From contig NZ_DBMV01000009.1 in assembly GCF_002298975.1 (NCBI RefSeq), positions 28,570 to 92,569 on the forward strand: a DNA stretch of 64,000 nt, in the 5' to 3' direction. Shown piece after piece: positions 27,581 through 36,053 of the stretch. The notes under the pieces were generated by a model. It had not been told where the DNA came from. It did not search any database and worked only from the letters and a program-made list of their open reading frames with translations. The position numbers were made by a program, and so were the translations under genes. Position 1 is the first letter of the stretch. Every line of letters begins with the position of its first letter. This DNA comes from Ralstonia sp. UBA689. Lineage in GTDB: Bacteria; Pseudomonadota; Gammaproteobacteria; Burkholderiales; Burkholderiaceae.

Positions 27581-29335
27581 CTAATTCTTATTTACCGACG
27601 GGTCTGCAACAATCAGCAAACGTTCGGATCGGAGCCGGGCACAGAAAGCCTCGAGCGCATCGGCACGCTGTGCGCATGCCCCGGTCAGATCCGTGGATTG
27701 TGTGGCATAGTTGGTCCAGTACTGGTGATGAAGCCGACGGACTTGGGTCACCGCTTCGTCGGTCTTGCCCTGCAGAGCGAGCGCCAACGCGTAGCGCTGT
27801 ACGGTGCCGGAACCAGGGTAGAAATGCACTGCCTCACGCTCCAGCGCGGACATAATCGGTGCCACTCCGTAGGTGATCGCCGCACTGTTTGCGATCGCCA
27901 ACGTTCCGTACGGAACCAGCAGCAATTGCCCGCTGGCCTGGTAGCGTTGATACGTTGCCTGCCGCGCACCGTCTGGAATGTAGTAAAGGCGCTCAACTGA
28001 TTTGTAATCGACCCACATGCGAGCGGTCAGCACTACCGTGCCCACCACCACAACCCCAGTCAACAGAGACACCATGCTGCCGGATGGCATGCGCAGTTCG
28101 CGCTCGTCCGCGTAACCGAGTGCAAATGCAAAGGGCAGCAAGAAAAATAGGTAATGCAATGGGTACTCAAGCATCGAATGCACACCCATCACCAGAATAA
28201 TGGTCGCGAGGAAAGCCAACTCCGGCGTCAGGGGCCGTCTCCACGCACCATACAGCAACCACACGAAAGGCAGCGCCACGGCAAGTAATCCGATCGTCCC
28301 CACCTTGGCCAGGAGATCCAGCACGATGTTGTGTGCGTTTAACGACATCTCGACGTTGCCGAGCGTATCGGTCTGCACGTACTGGTTCCAGGCATAGTCG
28401 CCCCAGCCGCCACCGAGCCACGGATGGGCCAAGAACATGTGCCACGCGTGCTTCCAGAGCAGCAAACGCAGGTTATTGCCCTCGTCCTTGAACCGGTCGC
28501 CGAGCGACGAAGGCAGATCAAGGTGCCAGAGCACGTTAGCGTAATCCACCAGCCAATTGCAGACCTGATAGGCCACCGCCAACGCAACGAGCGGCACACA
28601 GGCCAACCACCAACGGCGCGCGCCACGCACGTCGGCAGACCAAACCAGCCCTGCGATGCCGCCCACCACACACAGGTGCAACCACGTCACGCGCGAGAAC
28701 GTCAACGCCATGCCCAGCAAGAACACCAGCGCAGCCATGACCAGCGGTACCCGGCTGCGCCGGTATTTCTGCGCCAACAGCAGGCAGGCAGCCAAGCCAA
28801 ACGCCAGATACGAGGCCACGTGATTCGGTTGGTTTAGGTTGCCCCACATGCGGCGCCCCGTACCAGCAGGCATCATCGCGACCCATGCCGACGGAAGACC
28901 TGGTACACGGAACAGTTGCAGACACTCGATCGCCACCGTCAAGAGCCCACCAATCAAGATGCCCACGGCAATCGCATCGAGGACGCCCGGCATACCCCGG
29001 CAACGCGCCCCTAATCCGCAGACGACCGCAGCTCCAAACAAGAACACGATGGCAGCAAAGGAGAAAAACGGATTGAGCGGTGTGGCAACAGCCAGTTGCA
29101 CAAGCAACACAACAATCAGAGCGAGCGGCGCCAGCGCAATGCTCGGCAGCCCCGTCTTGCTCGCCCACGTCAAACCCAGCACGGACACTCCAAGCACGAT
29201 CCAGCAAACAGCGGTGACAAACTCGCCATAGAACGTGGGAATGGGATAGGTATGCGGCGCCACCAGAAACGGAATAGACCAACATACTGCAGCGGCAATC
29301 CAAAGCGGCAACGATAGCGTGGGGAATCGGGGCAT
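27581..29335 (-). CDS. PglL-type O-oligosaccharyltransferase (probable pilin glycosylation enzyme)
   Basis: 584 aa integral membrane protein with about ten or more hydrophobic segments, a large periplasmic loop and a C-terminal soluble tail. It belongs to the Wzy/WaaL/PglL group of lipid-linked oligosaccharide transferases. The MWGNLNQPNHVASYLAFGLA stretch (near residue 165) and NVEMSLNAHNIVLDLLAKVG with the HPWLGGGWGDYAWNQY loop are typical of PglL and pilin-O-glycosylases. PglL enzymes move glycan from undecaprenyl diphosphate to Ser or Thr of pilin in the periplasm. The position between two pilin genes supports pilin as acceptor. Glycan and target residue unknown. Confidence 0.85.
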   Translation of the reverse strand: MPRFPTLSLPLWIAAAVCWSIPFLVAPHTYPIPTFYGEFVTAVCWIVLGVSVLGLTWASKTGLPSIALAPLALIVVLLVQLAVATPLNPFFSFAAIVFLFGAAVVCGLGARCRGMPGVLDAIAVGILIGGLLTVAIECLQLFRVPGLPSAWVAMMPAGTGRRMWGNLNQPNHVASYLAFGLAACLLLAQKYRRSRVPLVMAALVFLLGMALTFSRVTWLHLCVVGGIAGLVWSADVRGARRWWLACVPLVALAVAYQVCNWLVDYANVLWHLDLPSSLGDRFKDEGNNLRLLLWKHAWHMFLAHPWLGGGWGDYAWNQYVQTDTLGNVEMSLNAHNIVLDLLAKVGTIGLLAVALPFVWLLYGAWRRPLTPELAFLATIILVMGVHSMLEYPLHYLFFLLPFAFALGYADERELRMPSGSMVSLLTGVVVVGTVVLTARMWVDYKSVERLYYIPDGARQATYQRYQASGQLLLVPYGTLAIANSAAITYGVAPIMSALEREAVHFYPGSGTVQRYALALALQGKTDEAVTQVRRLHHQYWTNYATQSTDLTGACAQRADALEAFCARLRSERLLIVADPSVNKN

Positions 29336-29360
29336 CGGCTACGGGCAAAGACGTGGCGAA

Positions 29361-29387
29361 ACGAAAAGAGCGCCCGAAGGCGCTCTT
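29361..29387 (-). terminator. Intrinsic terminator after pilin copy 2
   Basis: A 9-bp perfect stem (29366-29374 with 29379-29387, loop CGAA) followed on the minus strand by TTTCGTTTCG. It lies between pilin copy 2 and the PglL gene. Confidence 0.75.
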
Positions 29388-29407
29388 GCTAGGCGAGCCA
29401 GTTTAGC

Positions 29408-29917
29408 TTACCGGCACTCTGCCGGGGCGTACTTAGTCGGAAGCGAACCCGCCGTAGTATTGGCGGCAGCGGAGGTCACTGCAGCTTGACACACCCACTT
29501 GATTTGTCCCGTCGGGGCCGTGCTGACAGTCAACGCTTTCCCACTCGCGCTATCCAAAGGAGAGAGCGTTAGCGTATTCCCGTTGGCGGAAGTAGAAACG
29601 TTCGAATTATAGGTAATCGTAATAACGCCAGTGCTCGATGCGATGGCAATCGTATTCACATTCTTGAGAGCATCGGTAGATGTCGGCGGAACGTAGCCTG
29701 CCGAAAGATCAGGCGCAGCGTTCGAAGCATTTTCAGCAACCGTGACCTTAGCAGCCGCAGCCAGCGACAAACCTTCCGTCACGCGCGCACGAATAGTGTA
29801 GTCCTGGTAAGCCGGAATGGCGATGGCAGCCAGAATACCAACGATCGCAACCACGATCATCAGTTCGATCAGCGTGAAGCCCTTCTGGGCACGCTTGTTG
29901 AAACGCATCGACTTCAT
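29408..29917 (-). CDS. pilA: Type IV pilin (PilA-like), copy 2, probable major pilin
   Basis: 169 aa type IVa pilin from MKSMRFNKRA. Cleavage after Gly13 leaves Phe14 and FTLIELMIVVAIVGILAAIA, with mature Glu5. The C-terminal loop is bounded by Cys in WVCQAA and Cys in the terminal AECR. The mature body is rich in Ser, Thr and Ala (for example TAGSLPTKYAPAECR and STSANGNTLTLS), as in glycosylated pilins. A GGGGG ribosome-binding site and a sigma-54 promoter lie upstream, as for pilA of Pseudomonas. It is more likely than copy 1 to be the major subunit. Confidence 0.93.
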   Translation of the reverse strand: MKSMRFNKRAQKGFTLIELMIVVAIVGILAAIAIPAYQDYTIRARVTEGLSLAAAAKVTVAENASNAAPDLSAGYVPPTSTDALKNVNTIAIASSTGVITITYNSNVSTSANGNTLTLSPLDSASGKALTVSTAPTGQIKWVCQAAVTSAAANTTAGSLPTKYAPAECR

Positions 29918-29962
29918 AAAATCCCCCGGATTGTTTGGTTAAAGATGATGCGAGGGAGATAG

Positions 29963-29978
29963 AGCACGGACCGTGCCA
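29963..29978 (-). promoter_or_regulatory. Sigma-54 (RpoN) promoter of pilin copy 2
   Basis: The minus-strand 16-mer TGGCACGGTCCGTGCT matches the consensus TGGCACG-N4-TTGCW at nearly every position, with GG and GC at the exact spacing. The transcript would begin about 35 nt before the pilin start codon. RpoN with PilSR drives pilA in other proteobacteria; neither regulator gene is in this window. Confidence 0.8.
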
Positions 29979-30125
29979 CCCGAAAAACTCCGCATATCGG
30001 CCAAAAATTGACGCGATTCGCGTGTTACGCACGCCACAGATTGTCAATTCTTGTCACAAATTGACGAGGTTCGTCAATTTAGCGTCCTCTCGATCACTTT
30101 CCGGCGCAGGGCTACGAGGAGTGGC

Positions 30126-30824
30126 TTATGCCTGGCGCAGCGCCCGTCGGCTTAACCACCACCCTACCGCCACCACGATCAGCGCGCCCAGGCAGCCCAG
30201 CACGACGCCAGCACGCGGCACTGCGTGCTCGAACCACACCGCATCCGCCGGGTCCGTGACCAACATGTCGCCAGCCAGATAGCCCAGCAACGCCGCCCCC
30301 AGCGTCACGATGATCGGAAACCGCGCCATCACCCCCACCAGCAGCGTGCTGCCAAAAATGATGAGCGGAACCGACAGCCCAAGCCCCAGCACCAGCAGCA
30401 GAAACGTCGTGCCCGGCGGCCCCTTCTCCGCTGCGGCGGCCACGGCGACGACGTTGTCGAGCGACATCACCAAATCGGCCATGAGGATGGTCTGAACGGC
30501 AGGCCACAGGCCGTCGCGCTGGCGATGCTCGCCGGAGGCATCCTCCTCCGCTTCAGCCTGCAGCTTGATACCGATGTAGACCAGCAGCACCGCGCCGATC
30601 GTCTTCAAATACGGCAACGCCAGCAGCTTGACCGCCAGGATGGTCAGCACGATGCGCAGCACGATAGCGCCGGCGCTCCCCCAGAAGATGGCCTGCTTCT
30701 GCTGCCGCTGCGGCAGGTGGCGCGCGGCCAGGGCGATGACCACCGCGTTGTCGCCCGACAGCACGACATTGGTCAGGATGATGGAGCCGAGCGCGAACCA
30801 GAATGCGCTGGAAGTGAGCGCCAT
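30126..30824 (-). CDS. TerC-family integral membrane protein (YjbE type)
   Basis: Membrane protein of about 232 aa with seven hydrophobic segments. TerC/YjbE proteins are linked to metal (Mn or Ca) handling or tellurium resistance; substrate here not known. Motif LSGDNAVVIALAARHLP near residue 25 and the repeat-like MSLDNVVAVAAAAEK near residue 120 are typical. The ATG at 30824 has AGGA 9 nt upstream; the ATG three codons earlier (30833) does not have good spacing. Contains a charged loop EEDASGEHRQRD. Confidence 0.85.
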   Translation of the reverse strand: MALTSSAFWFALGSIILTNVVLSGDNAVVIALAARHLPQRQQKQAIFWGSAGAIVLRIVLTILAVKLLALPYLKTIGAVLLVYIGIKLQAEAEEDASGEHRQRDGLWPAVQTILMADLVMSLDNVVAVAAAAEKGPPGTTFLLLVLGLGLSVPLIIFGSTLLVGVMARFPIIVTLGAALLGYLAGDMLVTDPADAVWFEHAVPRAGVVLGCLGALIVVAVGWWLSRRALRQA

Positions 30825-30945
30825 GAATAACATTCCTGTGAATATTCTTGTTAAACAGGGATGAACGGATTAAAGGCTACGGCTTTGCTTATATACAGGT
30901 CGTGCATGGCACGCACGCCGCATTGCTCGCGAACCGTCGCCCCCA

Positions 30946-30974
30946 AACAAAAACGGGAGGCCAGGCCTCCCGTT
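30946..30974 (-). terminator. Intrinsic terminator after sucD
   Basis: An 11-bp inverted repeat (30952-30962 with 30964-30974) followed on the minus strand by TTTTTGTTT. Lies 25 nt past the sucD stop. Confidence 0.85.
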
Positions 30975-30999
30975 CTCGCACAACCTCAAACCCTGCCGA

Positions 31000-31881
31000 T
31001 TACAGCAGCGACTTCAGCAGTCGGCCCATCTCGGACGGGTTCTTGGTGGTCTTGATGCCGCAGGCTTCCATGATGTCCAGCTTGGCTTGCGCCGTGTCGG
31101 CACCGCCCGAGATCAGCGCACCGGCGTGGCCCATGCGCTTGCCCGGAGGCGCGGTCACGCCTGCGATAAAGCCAACCACCGGCTTCTTCATGTTGTCCTT
31201 GATCCAGTAGGCCGCGTTGGCTTCGTCCGGACCGCCGATCTCACCGATCATGACCACGGCGTCCGTTTCCGGATCGTCGTTGAACATCTTCATCACGTCG
31301 ATGTGCTTGAGGCCGTTGATCGGGTCGCCGCCGATGCCGACTGCCGACGATTGGCCCAGGCCCAGCGCGGTGAGCTGGCCCACGGCTTCGTACGTCAGCG
31401 TGCCCGAGCGCGACACCACGCCGATGCGGCCCTTGCGGTGGATGTGACCCGGCATGATGCCGATCTTGATTTCGTCCGGCGTGATCAGGCCCGGGCAGTT
31501 CGGGCCCAGCAGCAGCGTCTTGCTGCCGGCCTTACGCATCTTGTCCTTGACCATCATCATGTCGCGCACGGGGATGCCTTCGGTGATGCAAACCACTAGG
31601 TCCAGTTCAGCTTCGACAGCTTCCCAGATGGCGTCAGCAGCGCCTGCGGGCGGCACATAGATGACCGACACGGTTGCGCCGGTCTGCGCCTTGGCGTCCT
31701 TGACGGTTGCGTAGATGGGGATGCCCTCGAAGTCCTCGCCGGCCTTCTTCGGGTTCACGCCTGCCACGAAGGCGTTCTTGCCGTTGGCGTAGTCGCGGCA
31801 GCCGCGGGTGTGGAACTGGCCGGTCTTGCCGGTAATCCCCTGGGTGATGACCTTGGTGTCTTTGTTGATCAGAATCGACAT
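31000..31881 (-). CDS. sucD: Succinyl-CoA synthetase, alpha subunit
   Basis: Makes ATP (or GTP) from succinyl-CoA in the citric acid cycle with SucC. 293 aa from MSILINKDTKVITQGITG with AGAGGA upstream. CoA-binding domain at the N-terminus, then the ligase domain with the phosphohistidine loop KRMGHAGALISGGADTAQ near residue 246. It follows sucC by 92 nt and is then terminated. Confidence 0.97.
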   Translation of the reverse strand: MSILINKDTKVITQGITGKTGQFHTRGCRDYANGKNAFVAGVNPKKAGEDFEGIPIYATVKDAKAQTGATVSVIYVPPAGAADAIWEAVEAELDLVVCITEGIPVRDMMMVKDKMRKAGSKTLLLGPNCPGLITPDEIKIGIMPGHIHRKGRIGVVSRSGTLTYEAVGQLTALGLGQSSAVGIGGDPINGLKHIDVMKMFNDDPETDAVVMIGEIGGPDEANAAYWIKDNMKKPVVGFIAGVTAPPGKRMGHAGALISGGADTAQAKLDIMEACGIKTTKNPSEMGRLLKSLL

Positions 31882-31973
31882 GCTTAATCCTCTTTGGCCT
31901 GATTGGCAGCAAGCCGCGCCGTTGGTCTCAACGGGCGCCGCTCGCGTTCGCGTATGGTTGGGCGGCGGGCGGC

Positions 31974-33140
31974 TTACTTGCCAGCGGCAGCGGCCACGAC
32001 CTTCTGGGCGGCCTCTTCCATCGTGTCGGCGGCGATGATGGGCAGACCCGAGTCGGCCAGCATCTTCTTGCCGAGGTCTTCGTTGGTGCCCTTCATGCGC
32101 ACGACCAGCGGCACCGACAGCGACACAGCCTTCGCCGCCGCGATCACGCCTTCGGCGATCACGTCGCAACGCATGATGCCGCCGAAGATGTTCACGAGGA
32201 TGGCCTTCACGTCCGGGTTCTTCAGCATCAGCTTGAAGGCTTCGGTCACCTTCTCGGTGGTGGCACCGCCGCCCACGTCGAGGAAGTTGGCCGGCTCGCC
32301 GCCGAACAGCTTGATGGTGTCCATCGTGGCCATGGCCAGGCCGGCGCCGTTCACGAGGCAGCCGATGTTGCCGTCGAGCGAGATGTAGGCCAAGTCGAAC
32401 TTCGAGGCTTCGATTTCGGCCGGATCTTCTTCATCCAGATCGCGGTAGGCGACGATTTCCGGGTGGCGGAACAGCGCGTTCGAATCGAAGTTGAACTTGG
32501 CGTCCAGCGCGATGACCTTGCCGTCGCCGGTCAGGATCAGCGGGTTGATTTCAGCTTGCGAAGCGTCGGTTTCCCAGAATGCCTTGTACAGGCCTTGCAG
32601 GGCTTGGCGGGCTTGCGGCACGCTCGCGTCGGGCACACCGATCTTGCGGGCGATGTCGTCAGCCTGGGCGTCTTGCAGGCCGGCTTGCGGATCGATCAGC
32701 AGCGTGTGGATCTTTTCCGGGGTGTGGGCAGCGACTTCTTCGATGTCCATGCCGCCTTCGCTCGAGGCCATCAGCGCGACCTGCTGCGACACACGGTCCA
32801 CCACCAGCGACACGTACAGTTCCTTCTTGATGTCCGCGCCTTCTTCGATCAGCAGACGCTTGACCAGCTTGCCTTCCGGACCGGTCTGGTGCGTCACCAG
32901 CGTCATGCCCAGGATGCTGCTGGCGTATTCCTTGACCTGCTCCATGCTCTTGGCAACCTTCACGCCGCCGCCCTTGCCACGGCCACCCGCATGAATCTGC
33001 GCCTTCACGACCCACACCGGGCCGCCCAGGGTTTCAGCAGCCTTGATGGCCTCGTCGACCGAGAAGGCCGGAATGCCGCGCGGAACCGGCACATTGTATT
33101 TGCGCAGGATTTCCTTGCCTTGGTACTCATGGATATTCAT
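31974..33140 (-). CDS. sucC: Succinyl-CoA synthetase, beta subunit
   Basis: Nucleotide- and substrate-binding subunit of succinyl-CoA synthetase. 388 aa beginning MNIHEYQGKEILRKYNVPVPRG, with ATP-grasp residues in VVKAQIHAGGRGKGGGV, and the CoA-ligase stretch NIFGGIMRCDVIAEGV near residue 320. AAGGAAA ribosome-binding site. Same transcript as sucD. Confidence 0.97.
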   Translation of the reverse strand: MNIHEYQGKEILRKYNVPVPRGIPAFSVDEAIKAAETLGGPVWVVKAQIHAGGRGKGGGVKVAKSMEQVKEYASSILGMTLVTHQTGPEGKLVKRLLIEEGADIKKELYVSLVVDRVSQQVALMASSEGGMDIEEVAAHTPEKIHTLLIDPQAGLQDAQADDIARKIGVPDASVPQARQALQGLYKAFWETDASQAEINPLILTGDGKVIALDAKFNFDSNALFRHPEIVAYRDLDEEDPAEIEASKFDLAYISLDGNIGCLVNGAGLAMATMDTIKLFGGEPANFLDVGGGATTEKVTEAFKLMLKNPDVKAILVNIFGGIMRCDVIAEGVIAAAKAVSLSVPLVVRMKGTNEDLGKKMLADSGLPIIAADTMEEAAQKVVAAAAGK

Positions 33141-33206
33141 GCGTGTTTCCTTTGCTAGGCAGTGTGAGTGTGATGAATGTTGAAAACGCGAGCGGCGCAG
33201 CGTCCG

Positions 33207-33869
33207 TCAGGACGACGGCTCCGAAAATGGCTCCGATTGCGGCTCGGTAACTGGCGGTAGGATCTTGGCCTCGGGCTTGGTGTGCGATTCAGGTTGTGAC
33301 TGATAAGCAAACCAGCGGGGGTAATGCTTGCGGACCACCTCGCCCTCAAGGTGCAGGGCATGGCAGCCGTGGAGTTGATAAGGCGGCTTTTCGCCGGACT
33401 CGATCGGCCGGTGGTCGTTGGAATTGTCTCGTACCGGAAAGACATCACCCGCGAAGGCCTGGATAGCGGCGGTCGGCAACACGCCGCACAGCTCGGTCAG
33501 GTGCGTACAGCCCGCCACGCCGCCGAGTCTCTCACGCGAGGCCTTGCGGAAACCTTTCATCAGGTTCAAGCCGATGAGCTTGCGGTAGGCCGGACCGATC
33601 GTGTCGCAATGTGTTGGATACGGCACCCAGTCGGAGCACGCTTCGGCGTCCACGACGTTCATGCGGGTGTCGATGGTCACGCGCAGCCACAGATCGTGCA
33701 GCGGCTGACCTTCTGCGCGAACTCCGCCGCTGGCCAGCGGGATATCGCGAGGTTTGGTGTCGGTCAGGCGCGCTTCAATGTCCCACAGACCGTCTTCCCG
33801 CAAATAGGCCTCCACCGTGATGGCACGGCGGTGGCGCATGACGCGCGGGACGGGAGCAGACAAAGGCAT
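33207..33869 (-). CDS. DUF2889 domain-containing protein
   Basis: 220 aa. The body MRHRRAITVEAYLREDGLWDIEARLTD followed by RMNVVDAEACSDWVPYPTHC and GCTHLTELCGVLPTAAIQ is the DUF2889 pattern; function unknown. The Cys and His in GGVAGCTHLTEL and LHGCHALHLEGEVVRKHYP could bind metal, as a guess. The last 30 residues are low in complexity (SQPESHTKPEAKILPPVTEP). Upstream of sucC by 66 nt in the same direction. Confidence 0.85.
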   Translation of the reverse strand: MPLSAPVPRVMRHRRAITVEAYLREDGLWDIEARLTDTKPRDIPLASGGVRAEGQPLHDLWLRVTIDTRMNVVDAEACSDWVPYPTHCDTIGPAYRKLIGLNLMKGFRKASRERLGGVAGCTHLTELCGVLPTAAIQAFAGDVFPVRDNSNDHRPIESGEKPPYQLHGCHALHLEGEVVRKHYPRWFAYQSQPESHTKPEAKILPPVTEPQSEPFSEPSS

Positions 33870-34156
33870 GGACCAGACAGACCGATAGGACCGATGGAGG
33901 CAGGCGCACGCGGATCTCGCGCGCTACCTACGGGACATGCGCAACGGCGAATAGCCTGCTGCACACGAACACAACCGCCCTGCAACCGAAGTAGAGGACG
34001 GTATCAAAGCTGTGGATTTTAACACGTCGTCACGACCGGGCCGGGTCGCGTGCTGCAATGCGGTGCCAGAAGGGTTGAACAGCCGCCGGAGGTGCAAACC
34101 ACCGATTCGCCGCACAGACGGATTGTTTGCGCGAATTGCCACAAGATCGGCGATGT

Positions 34157-34636
34157 TCAGGCCGATTCGTCACCGTCGCCCAGCAATTCATCCGCCCCGG
34201 CGATGATGCGCGACACCACCGACCGGGAAAACCCGCGCGCCATCATGTAGCGCACCTGCTTGGCGCGCTCGGCAAGGTCGGCGGGTGGATGGCCGAAGCG
34301 CTTTTCCCACAGAGCCTTGGCCCGCTCGACCTCGGTGGCCTGCAACTGGGCCTTGACCTCGCCCAGCGTCTCCTCACCGAGCTGATGCGTCTTCAACTCC
34401 TGCATCAGCCGAGCCGTGCCATAACGGCCAGCGCGGCGGTGCACCACGCTTTCGGCAAAGCGGGTGTTGGACAGCCAGTTTTCGCGCTCCAGCCAATCCA
34501 GCAGCGCGTCCACCTCCTCGGCGGATTCGGCGTGCGGGGCCAATTTGCGGCGCAGCTCGGCGCGACTGTGCTCGCGTCGGGACAGGTAGCCCAGCGCGCG
34601 CGCCTTCAGCGACAACGGTTGACGCGGCAACGGCAT
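34157..34636 (-). CDS. recX: Regulatory protein RecX
   Basis: Modulator of RecA that limits its filament. 159 aa, mostly helical, with LSLKARALGYLSRREHSRAELRRKL, LLDWLERENWLSNTRFAES and ARGFSRSVVSRIIAG. Lies 97 nt downstream of recA, past a terminator-like hairpin, as in other proteobacteria where read-through gives little RecX. Confidence 0.92.
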   Translation of the reverse strand: MPLPRQPLSLKARALGYLSRREHSRAELRRKLAPHAESAEEVDALLDWLERENWLSNTRFAESVVHRRAGRYGTARLMQELKTHQLGEETLGEVKAQLQATEVERAKALWEKRFGHPPADLAERAKQVRYMMARGFSRSVVSRIIAGADELLGDGDESA

Positions 34637-34654
34637 ATGATTTCATGCCCCAAA

Positions 34655-34687
34655 GAAAAACGCCCACCGTTGGGGGACGGCAGGCGT
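34655..34687 (-). terminator. Terminator between recA and recX
   Basis: Two-part stem: 34660-34664 with 34083+600 (83-87), written out as ACGCC with GGCGT at 34683-34687, and 34667-34670 (CCGT) with 34677-34680 (ACGG). The minus strand then continues TTTTTCTTT. An attenuating terminator between these two genes is known from E. coli. Confidence 0.65.
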
Positions 34688-34732
34688 GTCAAGCTCGATA
34701 GGACCACCAATCTGTGCTGGTGGCCAACCCAA

Positions 34733-35794
34733 TTACTCTTCCTCAACCTCTTCTTCGGCCGCCACGACGGCGCCCATCGGCGTCACGCCCAGTTGCTCGC
34801 GGACCTTGTTTTCGATCTCGCGGGCCAGGTCGGGGTTCTCGCGCAGGTATTCACGGCAGTTGTCGCGGCCCTGGCCGATGCGCTCGCCGCCGTAGCTGTA
34901 CCAGGCGCCGGACTTCTCGACCACCTTGGCTTCCACGCCCAGGTCGATGATCTCGCCCTCGCGCGACACGCCCTGGCCGTAGAGGATGTCGAAGATGGCC
35001 TCGCGGAACGGCGGCGCCACCTTGTTCTTGACGACCTTGACCTTGGTTTCGTTGCCGACCACCTCGTCGCCCCGCTTGATCGAGCCGATGCGGCGGATAT
35101 CCAGGCGCACCGAGGCGTAGAACTTGAGCGCGTTACCGCCCGTGGTGGTTTCCGGCGAGCCGAACATCACGCCGATCTTCATACGGATCTGGTTGATGAA
35201 GATCACCAGGCAGTTGGTGCGCTTGATGGTACCGGTCAGCTTGCGCAGTGCCTGGCTCATCAGGCGGGCCTGCAGGCCGGGCAGCGCGTCGCCCATCTCG
35301 CCTTCGATTTCGGCCTTCGGCACCAGGGCGGCCACCGAGTCGATAACGATCAGGTCCACCGAGCCCGAGCGCACCAGCGCGTCGGCAATTTCCAAGGCCT
35401 GTTCGCCGGTATCCGGCTGGGAGATCAGCAGGTCCGGCACGTTCACGCCGATCTTGTCAGCGTAGGTCACGTCCAGCGCGTGCTCGGCGTCGATGAAGGC
35501 GCAGGTGCCGCCCAGCTTCTGCATCTCGGCTACCACCTGCAGCGTCAGGGTGGTCTTACCGGACGATTCCGGGCCGTAGATCTCGACCACGCGGCCGCGC
35601 GGCAGGCCGCCGACGCCCAGGGCCACGTCCAGCCCCAGCGAGCCGGTGGACACCACTTGGACCGGTTCCACCTCGGCATCGCCCATCTTCATGATCGAGC
35701 CCTTGCCGAACTGCTTTTCGATCTGCGCGAGCGCGGCAGCCAGCGCCTTCTGCTTTTCCGCGCTCATCGTGGCTGCCTTCTTGCCGTCTTCCAT
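34733..35794 (-). CDS. recA: Recombinase RecA
   Basis: ATP-dependent strand-exchange protein of homologous recombination and SOS induction. 353 aa from MEDGKKAATMSAEKQKALAA. Walker A GPESSGKTT, Walker B region LIVIDSVAALVP, and FINQIRMKIGVMFGSPETTTGGNALKFY loop 2 are present. The acidic tail ends EEEVEEE. The frame is open upstream to 35881, not used. A LexA box is found at 35938-35953. Confidence 0.98.
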   Translation of the reverse strand: MEDGKKAATMSAEKQKALAAALAQIEKQFGKGSIMKMGDAEVEPVQVVSTGSLGLDVALGVGGLPRGRVVEIYGPESSGKTTLTLQVVAEMQKLGGTCAFIDAEHALDVTYADKIGVNVPDLLISQPDTGEQALEIADALVRSGSVDLIVIDSVAALVPKAEIEGEMGDALPGLQARLMSQALRKLTGTIKRTNCLVIFINQIRMKIGVMFGSPETTTGGNALKFYASVRLDIRRIGSIKRGDEVVGNETKVKVVKNKVAPPFREAIFDILYGQGVSREGEIIDLGVEAKVVEKSGAWYSYGGERIGQGRDNCREYLRENPDLAREIENKVREQLGVTPMGAVVAAEEEVEEE

Positions 35795-35937
35795 GGTCGT
35801 CCTTCGTGCAAATTGGTGTATAAACTGGCCGCAAGGGCTTGCGATTCCAGCGGTTGCCAGCAACAACGGGCCGCAAAGCACGACCCAATTCCATTACTTT
35901 AGCGCCGCCAAGACTACAGCACGGCGAATTCGGGATA

Positions 35938-35953
35938 CTGTATAAAAAACCAG
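35938..35953. promoter_or_regulatory. LexA (SOS) box upstream of recA
   Basis: CTGTATAAAAAACCAG fits CTGT-N8-ACAG with one mismatch (C for A). It lies 144 nt upstream of the recA start, and on the other side 101 nt from the response-regulator gene. Repression of recA by LexA through such a site is established in proteobacteria. Confidence 0.75.
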
Positions 35954-36053
35954 TGGTTTTGACAAGTCTCCCGCACTTCGTGTCGCGCAAAAACCATGTA
36001 GCGGGCGGGATGGGCAAGCCAGACACCTTGCCCGGCATCGCGGGGAGACACGC

